This document shows, piece after piece, positions 31,655-58,596 of a stretch of 64,000 bases of DNA. The position numbers were made by a program, and so were the translations under genes. The stretch spans positions 506,001 through 570,000 of the forward strand of contig JAODUO010000537.1 in assembly GCA_025642075.2 (NCBI GenBank), given 5' to 3'. Source of the DNA: Ridgeia piscesae (Eukaryota > Annelida > Polychaeta > Sabellida > Siboglinidae). Each line of letters begins with the position of its first letter. The first letter of the stretch is position 1. The notes under the pieces were generated by a model. It saw nothing but the letters and a program-made list of their open reading frames with translations. It did no database searches and was not told the origin of the DNA.

Positions 31655-32847
31655 CGATGACCCTCATCTCATTTTATCCCAGTCAAATTCTGTAACGCCA
31701 ACTGAAATGAACTAGAGAACTATAGACGTTTGCATAATACCACACCTTAAAAAACTGTTGAGGGTTATTTTAACTAGTCCACTCAGGGAATGAAGTTATG
31801 ATGATGTTTAACAGTGTTGTAACGCATGTAGGTTGTGCGATACTAATGGAAATAAAAAATGGAAGTTTAATGCTACTAGCGCCTCAACAATTCCTGTTTA
31901 TCAAAATGTCAGCAACTTGTCAACAACTGTTAGTAGACGTAAAACATCATAATTTTACATTTATTTTACACTACCAAACGCATTGACAATCTGGTAAGGA
32001 TATGTTGAAGAGTCATAGAGATTTTATAGGTAGTGGTTTTAAAATACTTGTTAAGGTTTAGAACTTAGTACACCCAGGAAGCAATCTACACTATTTAATT
32101 CAGTCTCATCTTAATATTGCTTTCGCTGGAAATACGTATAGGAACAATTAAATAAAAAGTTAAAGTTTTGACATAATTGTTATGGTTTGGAGGAACAACA
32201 TCCGATGGAAGTTTTAACCAGAACAGCACAATTTATTTAATGATCTCTCATGAATAAATAATAAGAGAGGAAAAACCTACACCTGCTGCATTCAATAAAT
32301 GAAGCTATGAGAATTACACGAATAACTGGTTAAACAGTTGAAAAAGAGCAATTTTTCAGGGTGGTATGTGTCACTGACCTGCTGGTGTGATTGAAAGAAT
32401 GTGATAGAGAAACTATTTTGTAAATGATACATAAATTTCATAGATTGTAACACATCTGAAATAAATGAATCAGTGATCATTGTCTTGTGTTTGTCGTATG
32501 ACACGCCACATCTTGTGGATGTTAAACACTGCATAGAATGAGCAATGTTTGGAAACATTCTATTAACTAATGTGTTTACCGTGAATAGTGCCAGGTGACT
32601 GTAATAGCAAGACTAATTCCCTATAGATCACCGTTATAGAATAATTTGGGACTATCCTAGGATGACCCTAATTGTGAGGTGACGGCAAAACTGAGGTGAC
32701 TATAAAGCAAGATTCAGTTGCACAATGACTACCTGGTCTGCATTTTCTACTCAAGAGCATGCCCAGCAGACGTAGTAACTATTCCAAGTTCCACTGTATT
32801 CGCTGATTTGATTTCTATGCACAAAAACTTAATATTTTAATAATTTC
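31655..32847 (+). other. Tail-to-tail intergenic region with PPIP5K 3' UTR
   Basis: Poly(A) signals AATAAA on the + strand occur at 31851-31856 and 32151-32156, the first about 200 nt after the PPIP5K stop. No coding sequence was recognised. The region separates the convergent PPIP5K and EIF3I genes. Confidence 0.6.
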
Positions 32848-32853
32848 TTTATT
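32848..32853 (-). terminator. Candidate EIF3I polyadenylation signal
   Basis: AATAAA on the minus strand, about 295 nt downstream of the EIF3I stop codon. It is chosen by position only; no transcript evidence. Confidence 0.45.
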
Positions 32854-33147
32854 ATAACCAGAAAAAAACAGCATGCTTAACAAATAGAAATGAACTGATG
32901 GTACACGTTCTGCTCAATTAATGGAAATGATACTTCAACGTAATGTTCAGTTATCACCAATATGGATTTTACACATATAATTTGTATTGTCTATTTTTTC
33001 GGAAATATACAATTTCACTGTATCGCTGTCTTGCAGATGAAATTTACTGTTGATGTTTCTATATCACTTTGACAAGCCTTGCCTGGTCTATTGGCTGATC
33101 CTGTGTATAGAAGCCACCAAATATGCACGTTATATAATGTCCTCTCT

Positions 33148-33229
33148 TCAGTATTCAAACTCAAAGTCAAAATACTGCATGTCAAAGTTGTGTAATCTAA
33201 CGTAGCCGTCTTCACCGCCGCTGCTGTAT
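33148..33229 (-). CDS. EIF3I: EIF3I exon 9 (terminal)
   Basis: The acceptor is CTTTTTCAG at 33230 on the minus strand. Reads (GG)[20 protein letters not shown] then DFEFEY and TGA. Phase 2 in. Confidence 0.96.
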
Positions 33230-36200
33230 CTGAAAAAGAAACAAAACGGGTTCAGTGTGAGCTGTCTGTGTACACAAGGTTAATTAAAACACACAATTTT
33301 ATCTTCATTATTGCAAAAAAAAAACACTTTGTAATTATAATAGTTTCCCAGAGTAAATTACGTTTGAAGTTTCAATGACACAAGTTATGTAAAATGTCCC
33401 AAATAATTGGTGTTCCTCGTGGAACAATTGCTGTAACACAATATGAACAATCAATTTACATCCATTTCACATATACTATGATATAGCTTGAATCAAAATC
33501 TGGTGAGAATAATTTACCAGCGAGCGCTTAGACAAAGGTCTTTCCAGAGAGTTTGGTGTCCGGGATGCAAATCATTAACATTAGCATAAGTACAGATATA
33601 TACTGAAATAATCTCATTATAAAGCCACCTCTCTTGTGTAGGTAGTGTATATGGATATGAACACAAATTACCTGCCTCTTGAACATACACAAATATGAAT
33701 GCCTTAGACAGTGACATTTAAAAATCAACATAAAAATTAATGAATATGTAAACAAATACAGATAACGTTATGAATGAACATGTATGGTGTGAACATGTAT
33801 GGTGTGAATATTTTCGATGTGCGATTTTATTTTATTTGGTTAAATGTAACAGAACCTAGCTAGGGTACCAATAAAAGCAGGCCTACCCTTTGCCATCTGG
33901 CTGGAACGCCACACTGTTGATAGGCCCAAAGTGTCCCTTCACACGACCAAACTCATCTTCGAAGATCAAGTGGTAGAAACGAGCATCGAATTTGCCTATC
34001 CTCGTGGATGTTGTTGTGACGTCCATAGCTTCCTGTCCACCGCCCAGCACAACCTGGTGGCAATACCAACTCTCATCTTAACACTTGCAGCATGAGACTA
34101 CATGTTATTAAACACTAACACAGCGAAGCAAAGAGTGAACCAAAAAGCTGTTTTGTAATACTTTTACCCTATTCTCTCAAAGTTTACAAAAAATACTCCA
34201 TCAACAAAGAAATCATTATGTATAATAACTCATACATGTAGGATGTTTCAATAACTGATTCCATCCACTCTGAACAGTACACTTTCAGGCATTCGTAGCT
34301 TTACTTTCAAGTATCTTTTCAAGTAAAATTACAGATTATCTACATGTTCACTGCATTGGTTGACAGCAGCAAAATAAGTTTTGATCACCGCAGAATACAC
34401 AACTAGAATGTGTGAGGGTTGAAAACTACAAGTAATTACATCATTATCAGTGACGTACATATTCAGGACACTGTTGCCCACATCACAACAACACGCATCC
34501 TTCTCTTGCTAATCGCCCAACTGTAGTCACCAGGCCAAAGACAAACTGTTTAAACCATTTAAATGTGCTTTTATCTTACACATTTTCTTTCTTGATTCTA
34601 ATAGACTAACCAGTCAGGTTATCATTCTCATTCCGCAAACAGTACTTACATGTGGTTTGAGAGGCGAGATGGCTGCCGAGTTGACAGGCCTATCAGTTTT
34701 GTAGGTTTTCTTGTGTTCCAGTGTGTAAACATCAAACAGCTGCAAGAACGTAGCATGCAATGAATTTACAAGCACTCTCATTCTGCTTGAACTGTTTCAC
34801 ATAACAATGCCAAAATCACTAAATAATTAATTTTATCAAAATAATATACTTGATAGTTAAACTTTGTGAATTAATGTCATTTTCACTGGGTTTTTCTTCA
34901 AATGTAGCATAGTACATTTTTTAATACACGATTTTGGTAGTAACAGCCAGTCAAAAATTCTTTTGAAATTTTCAATAATTGTTCAAAGGGTGCATATCAG
35001 TTTATATTTGTATAACATTATGTCTAAAACATTTGCAAGATGCAAAAATACCTTTGCTGTGGTGTCTTTTGATGCTGTGATGATCATTGTCAGGTCATTT
35101 GATGCCTGGATGTCATTGATTTGTTTACTGTGGTCCAACACTCGATTCAAAAGGTCACCGGTCTAAACAGAAACAACAGCAAAACTTATTATAAACATTA
35201 TGCAAACCAGACAGCTATATATACACTTGGATTTATTGAACATTTCACATTATTATCTTTTCCAGTGCAGTTATAAATAAATGGGTTAATATTTTTTGGT
35301 GGATTACAGAGTTCCATTGATTTGTTAACAGCAGCAGCTTTTGACGAAACATTCACAAACAGGTGGTAACTTGCATAGTAAAGAATTACTGAAATGTGGA
35401 AGCAGCAGGCGAACTGCTTAATTAAATTATACGACCGCATGTCATCTAATGGTGAATCATACGATTTCAACCACCATAACTAAGCAGATTACTACCCAAT
35501 TCATAGTATCAGTTTCTCAAATACATGTTACGACAAGAAGTGACTTACTTGATCATTGAAAAGTACAACTGAACCTACCTTAAATTCCCACTGACACAAA
35601 TCACCATTCTCATGACCTGTTATGACCCCTTCGTCTAATGGACTCCAAATGGCAGCAGTCACTTTCTCTTTTGGCATGGCAATAACCTGCATTGGTTCAT
35701 TGTTGCCTAAAGACAAACATTAGGTGGACACTGTATCACTGGTACACACATCAGTAAACCATCATCTAATTCTGACTGCATCACTTGTTTCATACAACGT
35801 ATGTAATTAAGTTTACTGGTTAACTATAATTGTTCTCCTTTATAACGGAAGTTTTTAACTTAATAGTATTTTTTTGTAATTAAACAAATATGCTTGTTGC
35901 TTATTTCACTGTTATCTGAAGTGGAAACAGAAACTTTGTAAACCGAATATCTGAGTTAATAAATGCACAACAGTTACCCAGGCGAGACACTTATATACTA
36001 TCCACTTACATGAAGTCATATTCTATGTACACACTATTTGTGAATTTAGGTGAAAAATGCCACAATCCAAGTCTATAATAAAACTACTGGCTGAAAAGGA
36101 TTTATTTTCTGTCACATTTTTTAAATGCAGTGCCACAATAGTAAATGCAAAGTTGCAAACTAACGAAGCTAATTAAAACAGTAAGGGTGAAACTTACGCA

Positions 36201-38199
36201 TTTGACTATCATCTCGTATGTCATATATTGCCACTGTGCATTCTTGCCCCATGGTGCGATCTGTACTGAACATGATCATGTTAGCACTGTAGGAGAAGCC
36301 ACAAGTCCTCACTGCAGACTTTGTGGTTAGTTCTGCTAGTGACACTCCTGGAATAAGACAACATCATATTCCAATCACATGTGAAGACATCCAGACCAAG
36401 TATTTTATACACCCAGTACACAATAGAAGACATTTATCCAAAGTGTTGTTACAAACATTTAGCAAAATAAGAAGGGTTTCCAGGCGAAATGTGATAAAAC
36501 ACCAATTTGGGTGACATTTCTGCTACGTGAAACTTAACAATTTTAATATACAAACAAGATCATGCTATTGGTCAATTTGGAACAAGAACAATTTAATTCT
36601 GGGATCGAACCTCTACTTCCAAGTTTAAAACATTCTACCAACAGATTATCGTTTACGAAGAGTAGAATTTAGCATGCAAAATTACTTGCCTGTTTCACAG
36701 TCCCATAACCGGCTCGAGTTATCTGAAGCTCCTGTCAGCACTTTGCTGGTATCCCCTGAGTTTATGTTAAGAATTATCATCCAATAAAACACAGTAGCAC
36801 AAATTACCATATTTGGTCTCATCATCAAACAAAATGGAATAATTCAGTGGGAGGGAATGATTGATGGTAAATGAAGAACAAGAACGACATGAAAATTGTT
36901 CTGTAAGATATGGATGAAAAAATATGAAATAAATTAGTAAAAATGGTAAAATTACACAGGAATGACAATCCACACAAGGTTTCAAAGAGGAGACGGCAAC
37001 ATGTCAGTATTATTACCCTTCAGACATCACATCATTTTATCAAACATCTCTGAATCCTCACAGTGCATACACAAAATCACAAACATATGGGTGCATCTAG
37101 TTTATAGCACTTAACCTTTTTTGTACATTATTTCCTAAGATTACAAGTTGTGCGGATCTCAAAGATAAACAAACTGGATGAGAGGGTACTAAATATACTT
37201 ATCATAGTTCTCTTAAATTTAATATGAGACACATAGCATCTGGATGTTTACAGAGGATGCAATATCTACAATTTGTTGTCAGTGGATAATTTTAAAGTGA
37301 CCATTAAAATAATTACAGTGAAAAGCAATTTAAAAAATACCTCTAACACAGTAGATAAGTTGACAGTTTTTAAGCTTCAGTGTAAATCTATGTGAACATA
37401 TATTCATGGCAAGGGCCTACCATTGTTTTTGTTACCACTGCAAGTCTCCTAGCTATTCCACACAGCAGGTCATTTAAAGGATACAGCTGACATCCATACA
37501 CCAGACGGCACCAGTGTGGCCCTTGAATGAACCAAGACGTTCGCCATTTACGGCATACCACACATTCGGCTGGTTGTCTTTTGCACACGAAAACAACAAA
37601 TCTCCTTCTCTGTTGTATCGAATCTGCGTGATTGACCGCTCATGCCCATGAAGCATAATAGGCTTCTGAAAAATGATATGAGAAACAGTGACTCAAAGCT
37701 ATATTGGATTACTGCTGATTCCCACATTTAAGCATACACTGGAGCATTATTTACTATATCAAAGTGCTAAAAAAATACACCATTTTATAAAAATGTATGC
37801 ATGATTTCCTGAACTATGACTGTGGCCGTGTAGGTGTGACACAAACACACAAATCAACAAACGTGAGCCTCGAATAACGCAACGCAATCTGCGCAATCGA
37901 CCCGAATTCTACACAAGTGCCCTAGAACTGTATGTTATACTTGTGTTTCTTTCCCGCAAATTTGCGGTTTATCATTCAGTTATTACTGTGACTGGTATTT
38001 CCCAATGCTTGGGCCCTGGTTGGTACGCATGCGACGAGGATGCCGGCTGTAGTTTGGCAGCTGAAATTTTTATTTTCTTGGTTCTATCGAATAGTGTATG
38101 ATAATAAGTATGTAGATTATGTTGACACATTATTTATACAAATCAACGTACTGCATAGTTACTATTTTAATGTATATTATGAACCTTAATTCTTACCAT
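33148..38199 (-). CDS. EIF3I: EIF3I, eukaryotic translation initiation factor 3 subunit I (gene-level entry)
   Basis: This is a complete WD40-repeat subunit of the eIF3 complex, which brings mRNA and initiator tRNA to the 40S ribosome in the cytoplasm. Exons on the minus strand, 5' to 3': 38199-38197 (ATG only, inferred), 37665-37485, 36755-36690, 36347-36198, 35706-35579, 35162-35052, 34739-34650, 34053-33887, 33229-33148. All phases join. The total is 978 nt, 325 residues plus stop, exactly the human length. Motifs include [52 protein letters not shown] and [20 protein letters not shown]. The terminal FEFEY matches the FEFE end of the family. The third intron position uses a GC donor. Confidence 0.97.
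33230..33886 (-). other. EIF3I intron 8, no feature seen
   Basis: AT-rich intron. The repeated string ATGTATGGTGTGAA occurs twice near 33780-33805. Nothing else was noted. Confidence 0.7.
33887..34053 (-). CDS. EIF3I: EIF3I exon 8
   Basis: Minus strand, after CCACCAG and before GTAGGC; 167 nt, phase 0 in and 2 out. It reads [56 protein letters not shown], nearly identical to other animal eIF3i proteins. Confidence 0.98.
34054..34649 (-). other. EIF3I intron 7, no feature seen
   Basis: AT-rich intron of about 600 bp with no repeat or coding signal. Confidence 0.7.
34650..34739 (-). CDS. EIF3I: EIF3I exon 7
   Basis: Minus strand, TTGCAG acceptor, CACAT|GTAAGT donor, 90 nt, phase 0-0. It reads [20 protein letters not shown] then [10 protein letters not shown]. 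Confidence 0.96.
35052..35162 (-). CDS. EIF3I: EIF3I exon 6
   Basis: Minus strand, CTGTTTAG acceptor, GCAAAG|GTATTT donor, 111 nt, phase 0-0. It reads [20 protein letters not shown] then [17 protein letters not shown], the conserved QINDIQ...TASKD(N/T)TAK blade. Confidence 0.97.
35163..35578 (-). other. EIF3I intron 5, no feature seen
   Basis: AT-rich intron of about 400 bp without recognised content. Confidence 0.7.
35579..35706 (-). CDS. EIF3I: EIF3I exon 5
   Basis: Minus strand, TCTTTAG acceptor, TTTAAG|GTAGGT donor, 128 nt, phase 1 in and 0 out. It reads [42 protein letters not shown]. Matches the NNEPY...ITSAVWGPL...AGHE segment of human eIF3i. Confidence 0.97.
35707..36197 (-). other. 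EIF3I intron 4, no feature seen
   Basis: AT-rich intron of about 490 bp without recognised content. Confidence 0.7.
36198..36347 (-). CDS. EIF3I: EIF3I exon 4
   Basis: Minus strand, TATTCCAG acceptor, CAAATGC|GTAAGT donor, 150 nt, phase 1-1. It reads [49 protein letters not shown]. Confidence 0.96.
36348..36689 (-). other. EIF3I intron 3 with GC donor
   Basis: The intron starts GCAAGTAAT on the minus strand and ends with TATTCCAG: a GC-AG intron of 342 nt. No other feature. Confidence 0.85.
36690..36755 (-). CDS. EIF3I: EIF3I exon 3, followed by a GC donor
   Basis: Minus strand, ACTCAG acceptor, 66 nt, phase 1-1. It reads (W)[19 protein letters not shown] then ETG. The only donor preserving the frame is ACAG|GCAAGT. 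Matches human WDTKHVLTGSADNSCRLWDC. Confidence 0.95.
36756..37484 (-). other. EIF3I intron 2, no feature seen
   Basis: AT-rich intron of about 730 bp. The donor is AGCT|GTATCC. Nothing recognised. Confidence 0.7.
37485..37665 (-). CDS. EIF3I: EIF3I exon 2
   Basis: Minus strand, TTTTTCAG acceptor, 181 nt, phase 0 in and 1 out. It reads [60 protein letters not shown]. The protein starts at Lys2, so the initiator Met must come from an upstream exon; the internal Met is not the start. Confidence 0.97.
37666..38196 (-). other. EIF3I intron 1 (inferred)
   Basis: Intron between the inferred ATG-only exon and exon 2. It contains no recognised feature; its length depends on the exon 1 choice. Confidence 0.45.
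38197..38199 (-). CDS. EIF3I: EIF3I exon 1, candidate ATG-only coding exon
   Basis: On the minus strand TTCACAAT is followed by ATG|GTAAGA: a start codon with A at -3 placed directly before a consensus donor. This supplies exactly the Met missing from exon 2 and gives 325 residues. Human EIF3I also has an initiator-only first coding exon (recalled). Another ATG|GTAATC lies near 38974 with a poorer start context. Confidence 0.5.
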
Positions 38200-39793
38200 A
38201 TTGTGAAAGTATGTATAACACAACAAACGTGCTTCTTCGTGGCGGAAGTGGGCTTCTTTTTGCGCATGTGTATGATAAATTGTGTTATTTCGATACAAAT
38301 TTCATAACTGTGTGTTACATTCTACATTCACAACTTTATCATTTGTGAGATTTTAATCAGTAAAGATATGTGGGCATAATCTAACTTCGGTAACTTCAGT
38401 TTATATATTTTAACATTCCTTATTTCCGAATGAAAGACGGAGTAATTTTCCAAAATTTAAAGCAAATCCAACTAACAGTTTTGGAAGACGTCTATTCCGC
38501 TAGAGGGCGATAGTATGCAAGCGATACATCGAAAGAAGGAAATGTAGCGAATATTTTCAAACTTTATTTGAGACAGGTTATTAAAACAATACAAGTATAA
38601 AATACCTTATCGTGTTATCTGTTAACACACGTAGTTTCAATGTGTCTATTTAAAAGTGCAAATCCTGAATAATTTGGATATAAATGTAGTGTGTGTCCGC
38701 AATCGGAAAACGGAAAAACGCTGTGATTCCAACTGTCGTCTGCTGTAGCGCTCTTACCGCGCTCTTTGACTTAGAGTTAATCTTACTCAGACTTAGTGAA
38801 GTTGTCACTTTGTCTTTGACATAAAATGTCTTTGTTCGCAGGGCTCCCTTCCTTACTTATTCCATTTTAACAATGCCATAGAGACAGTTTGGCGGAACTT
38901 ATCTGGCTCTGCTGGTGTGGACGTCTGCTTTTCCATGCAATGGACATGATGCTATGCCTATGGTGATGGTGGATTACCATTTGATTTTTCGTCCAAAATT
39001 TTATGTTAACCGGTTACACCTCCTCATCACTCATGCTGAGGGTATAACACAGGCGCAGTATAAACAATAACAAGAATGTGAATATAAAATATTTGAGACA
39101 TTAAAACAAAACATTAAAATTATGTAAGGCAAATTTCCACTGCAAATCACTGCATGGGAGGCCTGCAAGTAGAGACCTAAGACTCCAGCTTATGGGTAAT
39201 TTTTTTGAAGTAGATCCATTAAACTAATCAGTCCCAGCAAACAAATTACTATCTACTGTCAACATTTGACACCAGCCAGATGGAGATGAGGTATTGTGTA
39301 TACTGTCAACATTTGACACCAGCCAACACATTAAGTCACTAAGTGCTGAGCTATGAAAGACCTAATAAGGAAAACAAAAGTTGTGCATATAAAGTACTTG
39401 GTTACCTCCATAATGCTGGAATTACCCATCTGATCTTTCAAATCTTGCATTTGATATCTTTGTCTGTTCCTCTTGTAAGTTAGGCCTACTCTACTAAAAG
39501 ATGATACTTTTGATCGTCTTCTATTTCTGCATGTTTATTCTGTTCTCTGTTTTGAAACCTTCAACAATTTGTCTTCGATATAGACTTATTCTAACACCTG
39601 TCTTCTTCTCTGCCTCCTTCAAGCCTGTTAGTTGTTCTTTCTCTGCAGTTATCTGTTGGTCTGAACCAGATAATAGATACAAATCATGTGCAAACTGTAG
39701 ATAACTAAACTGTTTAGTGAATGTCAACTGGATGTTGTTTGTTATGTTAAATTTGTGTTTATTCCTTGACTTATATTTTTATTTGATTATCAG
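38200..39793. promoter_or_regulatory. Head-to-head intergenic region between EIF3I and the membrane-protein gene
   Basis: About 1.6 kb separate the two divergent starts. The segment 38690-38775 is locally richer in CpG (AATCGGAAAACGGAAAAACG, GTAGCGCTCTTACCGCGCTC) than its AT-rich surroundings, as promoters often are. A string of about 30 bp, ATACTGTCAACATTTGACAC plus CAGCCA, is duplicated near 39255 and 39300. A LINE fragment lies at 39521-39727. No TATA box could be assigned. Confidence 0.35.
39521..39727 (-). pseudogene. LINE reverse transcriptase fragment
   Basis: The minus strand reads SYLQFAHDLYLLSGSDQQIT followed by KEQLTGLKEAEKKTGVRI. This is the catalytic-site region of a non-LTR retrotransposon reverse transcriptase, with the FADD box changed to FAHD, so it is dead. 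Only about 60 codons remain. Confidence 0.65.
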
Positions 39794-39814
39794 CACTGGT
39801 ACTGAGAACCACCA

Positions 39815-56513
<16,699 letters not shown>

Positions 56514-58450
56514 CACGCATAATTTTTCTAGCTGTAATTCAGTCGAATTTTTTTGTAAGCATTCAGCAGTTCTAAGAAGTCACTGGCTTTGTCGTAAGTG
56601 TTATCCACTCATTGGTACCAGCAGCTCGTAGAATATAAGTCATGTTTGGCCATGATTAGAGTTATTATAACGGAAGGGCTTATTACACTGGTGCATTCGG
56701 TGTCATGGACATGTCGTCGAAAGAGAGGAGAAGAAACTAGAGCAGTATTTCTCTGGCAAGTAGTTCATTGCCGTGCAGACGAAACACATGCCACTTCCAT
56801 GCCTGTAAGACCAATTGTGCCGAGTCCTGGAAAGACACAATGCATAAGCCAATTATGATCAGGTGATTCACAGCTGAAGTGGATATAGTTGAGTAAATAT
56901 CTGTCGAGCCCTTTCAAACTTCACCTGACAGTTCCCACAATGATTGTCTCATGCGATGCTAGATCGTCTTTCATGCGATGCTAGATTGTCTTAGGCTTAT
57001 TCTTTTTAGTTTACACAATATTGGGACCAAAACTAGCAGTTTAACCATAGAATTTGGTATTCAGATACTATTGTTACCAAAACACTGTATTGCCCTTTTC
57101 ATAATTTTTAAACTTATGAAACCCTCTTTGTGCATGTGTGTAACATTAGTTTGATGGATTGATAGAATGAACATAATTTTTTCTGAAACAATTTTTTAAA
57201 CAAAGCTGGCATAGATGCTTTTTAATAAATCTCGCTCATGCATGTGTATTGTTTGGGTAAAAAAAGGAGCAAAAAAGGTCTTAAAAATCATAAATTGTCA
57301 AGTATGATTTGGAAATGGGTGTCACACATGTGTTTATAGTTTATTTTAGGTCTTAATACACATCTAGACTGGTTTGTATGTATGTCAGTTTATGTGCACA
57401 TGTCTACCACAACATTTAGGACTGACACAAATGTTATCCTGCACAAAGGCCTGCTGTAAAGTTATGTACAACTTTTTAACCAAACACCACGTGAAGTTAT
57501 GTAAGATTGGTTTGAACAAATATTTTGTGCTTCATCTTTCAACAGTATCCCCAAGTTTGTGCAGGTTATGTAACACCCCTACTTTGGATGGTACCCGCTG
57601 ATTTGCTTGCCTGTCTTGGCAGGCCTTTTGATCAGAAGATTGATGTTAGCCCAACAGCCAATGACTACTGTGCTACTGTGCCAAATGTCCCTGTGGTTTA
57701 GAACTGGGACTGCTTTCATTGTCGCATACTACCGGGTAGCACGTTGGACCGTAGCACTTCTAGGACACTTTCGTAACACGGCAGTTACAGCAATTTATAA
57801 AGGGATTCCTCTTAGCTAAAAGGTTGGAATTATATCTATGATATTAACTGACATTTACTGAATGCCAAGGTAGCATTTAAAAACAAATTATGTATCAAAT
57901 AATTTTTGCATAACATCATTTACATAATAATTCTGGTTGACATTTGGTACATTACTAGTTGTCTGGTTTATGGAATGAGTAAACAATTTAATGGGTCTTC
58001 CCATGATTCATTTTCACAGTGTGAATTGTTGGAAGGATCATTCTAATTTTAGTAAATATAATGTCTCTTTCATTTTGGTGAATAGAAAGTGATTGTGCAG
58101 CTCATGAGTGATTTTTAAAGCATGTGCTGAAATGTTGCCTTACGCCGTTTGTTGTTTACGTGAAGATGAACCGTAGTGTGAAATATGCAAATGTATCATG
58201 TGTAAGTAAATTCTTGTGCTTCCATGTGACTATAATGGTGATAATATGCAAATGTCAACAGACAGGCAATGCGGGAGTGCAGTGGATTAGTCTTGTAGGC
58301 CCATGATTGGTTGCCGCCAGCCCTACCCACCACCCCTGCCTGCGCTGTTTTTACGAGTTGGAGAATAACACAAGCACATGGCTCTGCTGAGTGGACTCCG
58401 ACAAAGGGTGATTGGATGCGTCCCTTTGTGATCATGTGACATTGGAAGTT
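56514..58450. other. Intergenic or 3' flanking sequence
   Basis: No gene was recognised. Open frames at 57374 and 57607 follow acceptor-like sites but match nothing. The string CATGCGATGCTAGAT(C/T)GTCTT is duplicated near 56950-56985. Confidence 0.5.
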
Positions 58451-58460
58451 TTATATAATG
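58451..58460 (+). promoter_or_regulatory. Candidate TATA box of the UGT gene
   Basis: TTATATAATG about 140 bp upstream of the UGT start codon, in sequence otherwise of moderate GC content. Placement is plausible for a 5' UTR of about 110 nt. No transcript evidence. Confidence 0.35.
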
Positions 58461-58517
58461 ATTTGTTATAAGCTGAAACGTGCAAGTCGGGGAGAAGTCA
58501 GTGATGGTGAGCGTACA

Positions 58518-58578
58518 TTGGCGCATTGCAACATTGACGCACTGCAACATTGACGCACTGCTACGTTGACGCACTGAG
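58518..58578. repeat. 16-bp tandem repeat in the UGT 5' leader
   Basis: About four copies of a 16-bp unit (ATTGACGCACTGCAAC and variants, including GCGCATTGCAAC and GTTGACGCACTG) end about 20 bp before the start codon at 58597. Confidence 0.9.
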
Positions 58579-58596
58579 AGAGAACACGCGACCGAC

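Noticed and set aside
37474..37656. Met at 37656 as the EIF3I start
   Set aside because: Family alignment places Lys-Pro-Ile before this Met, directly after a splice acceptor, so translation starts in an upstream exon.
57607..57819. 70-codon frame after an acceptor-like TCTTGGCAG as a further membrane-gene exon
   Set aside because: No hydrophobic segment or family motif that continues the upstream protein, and the phase link cannot be shown.
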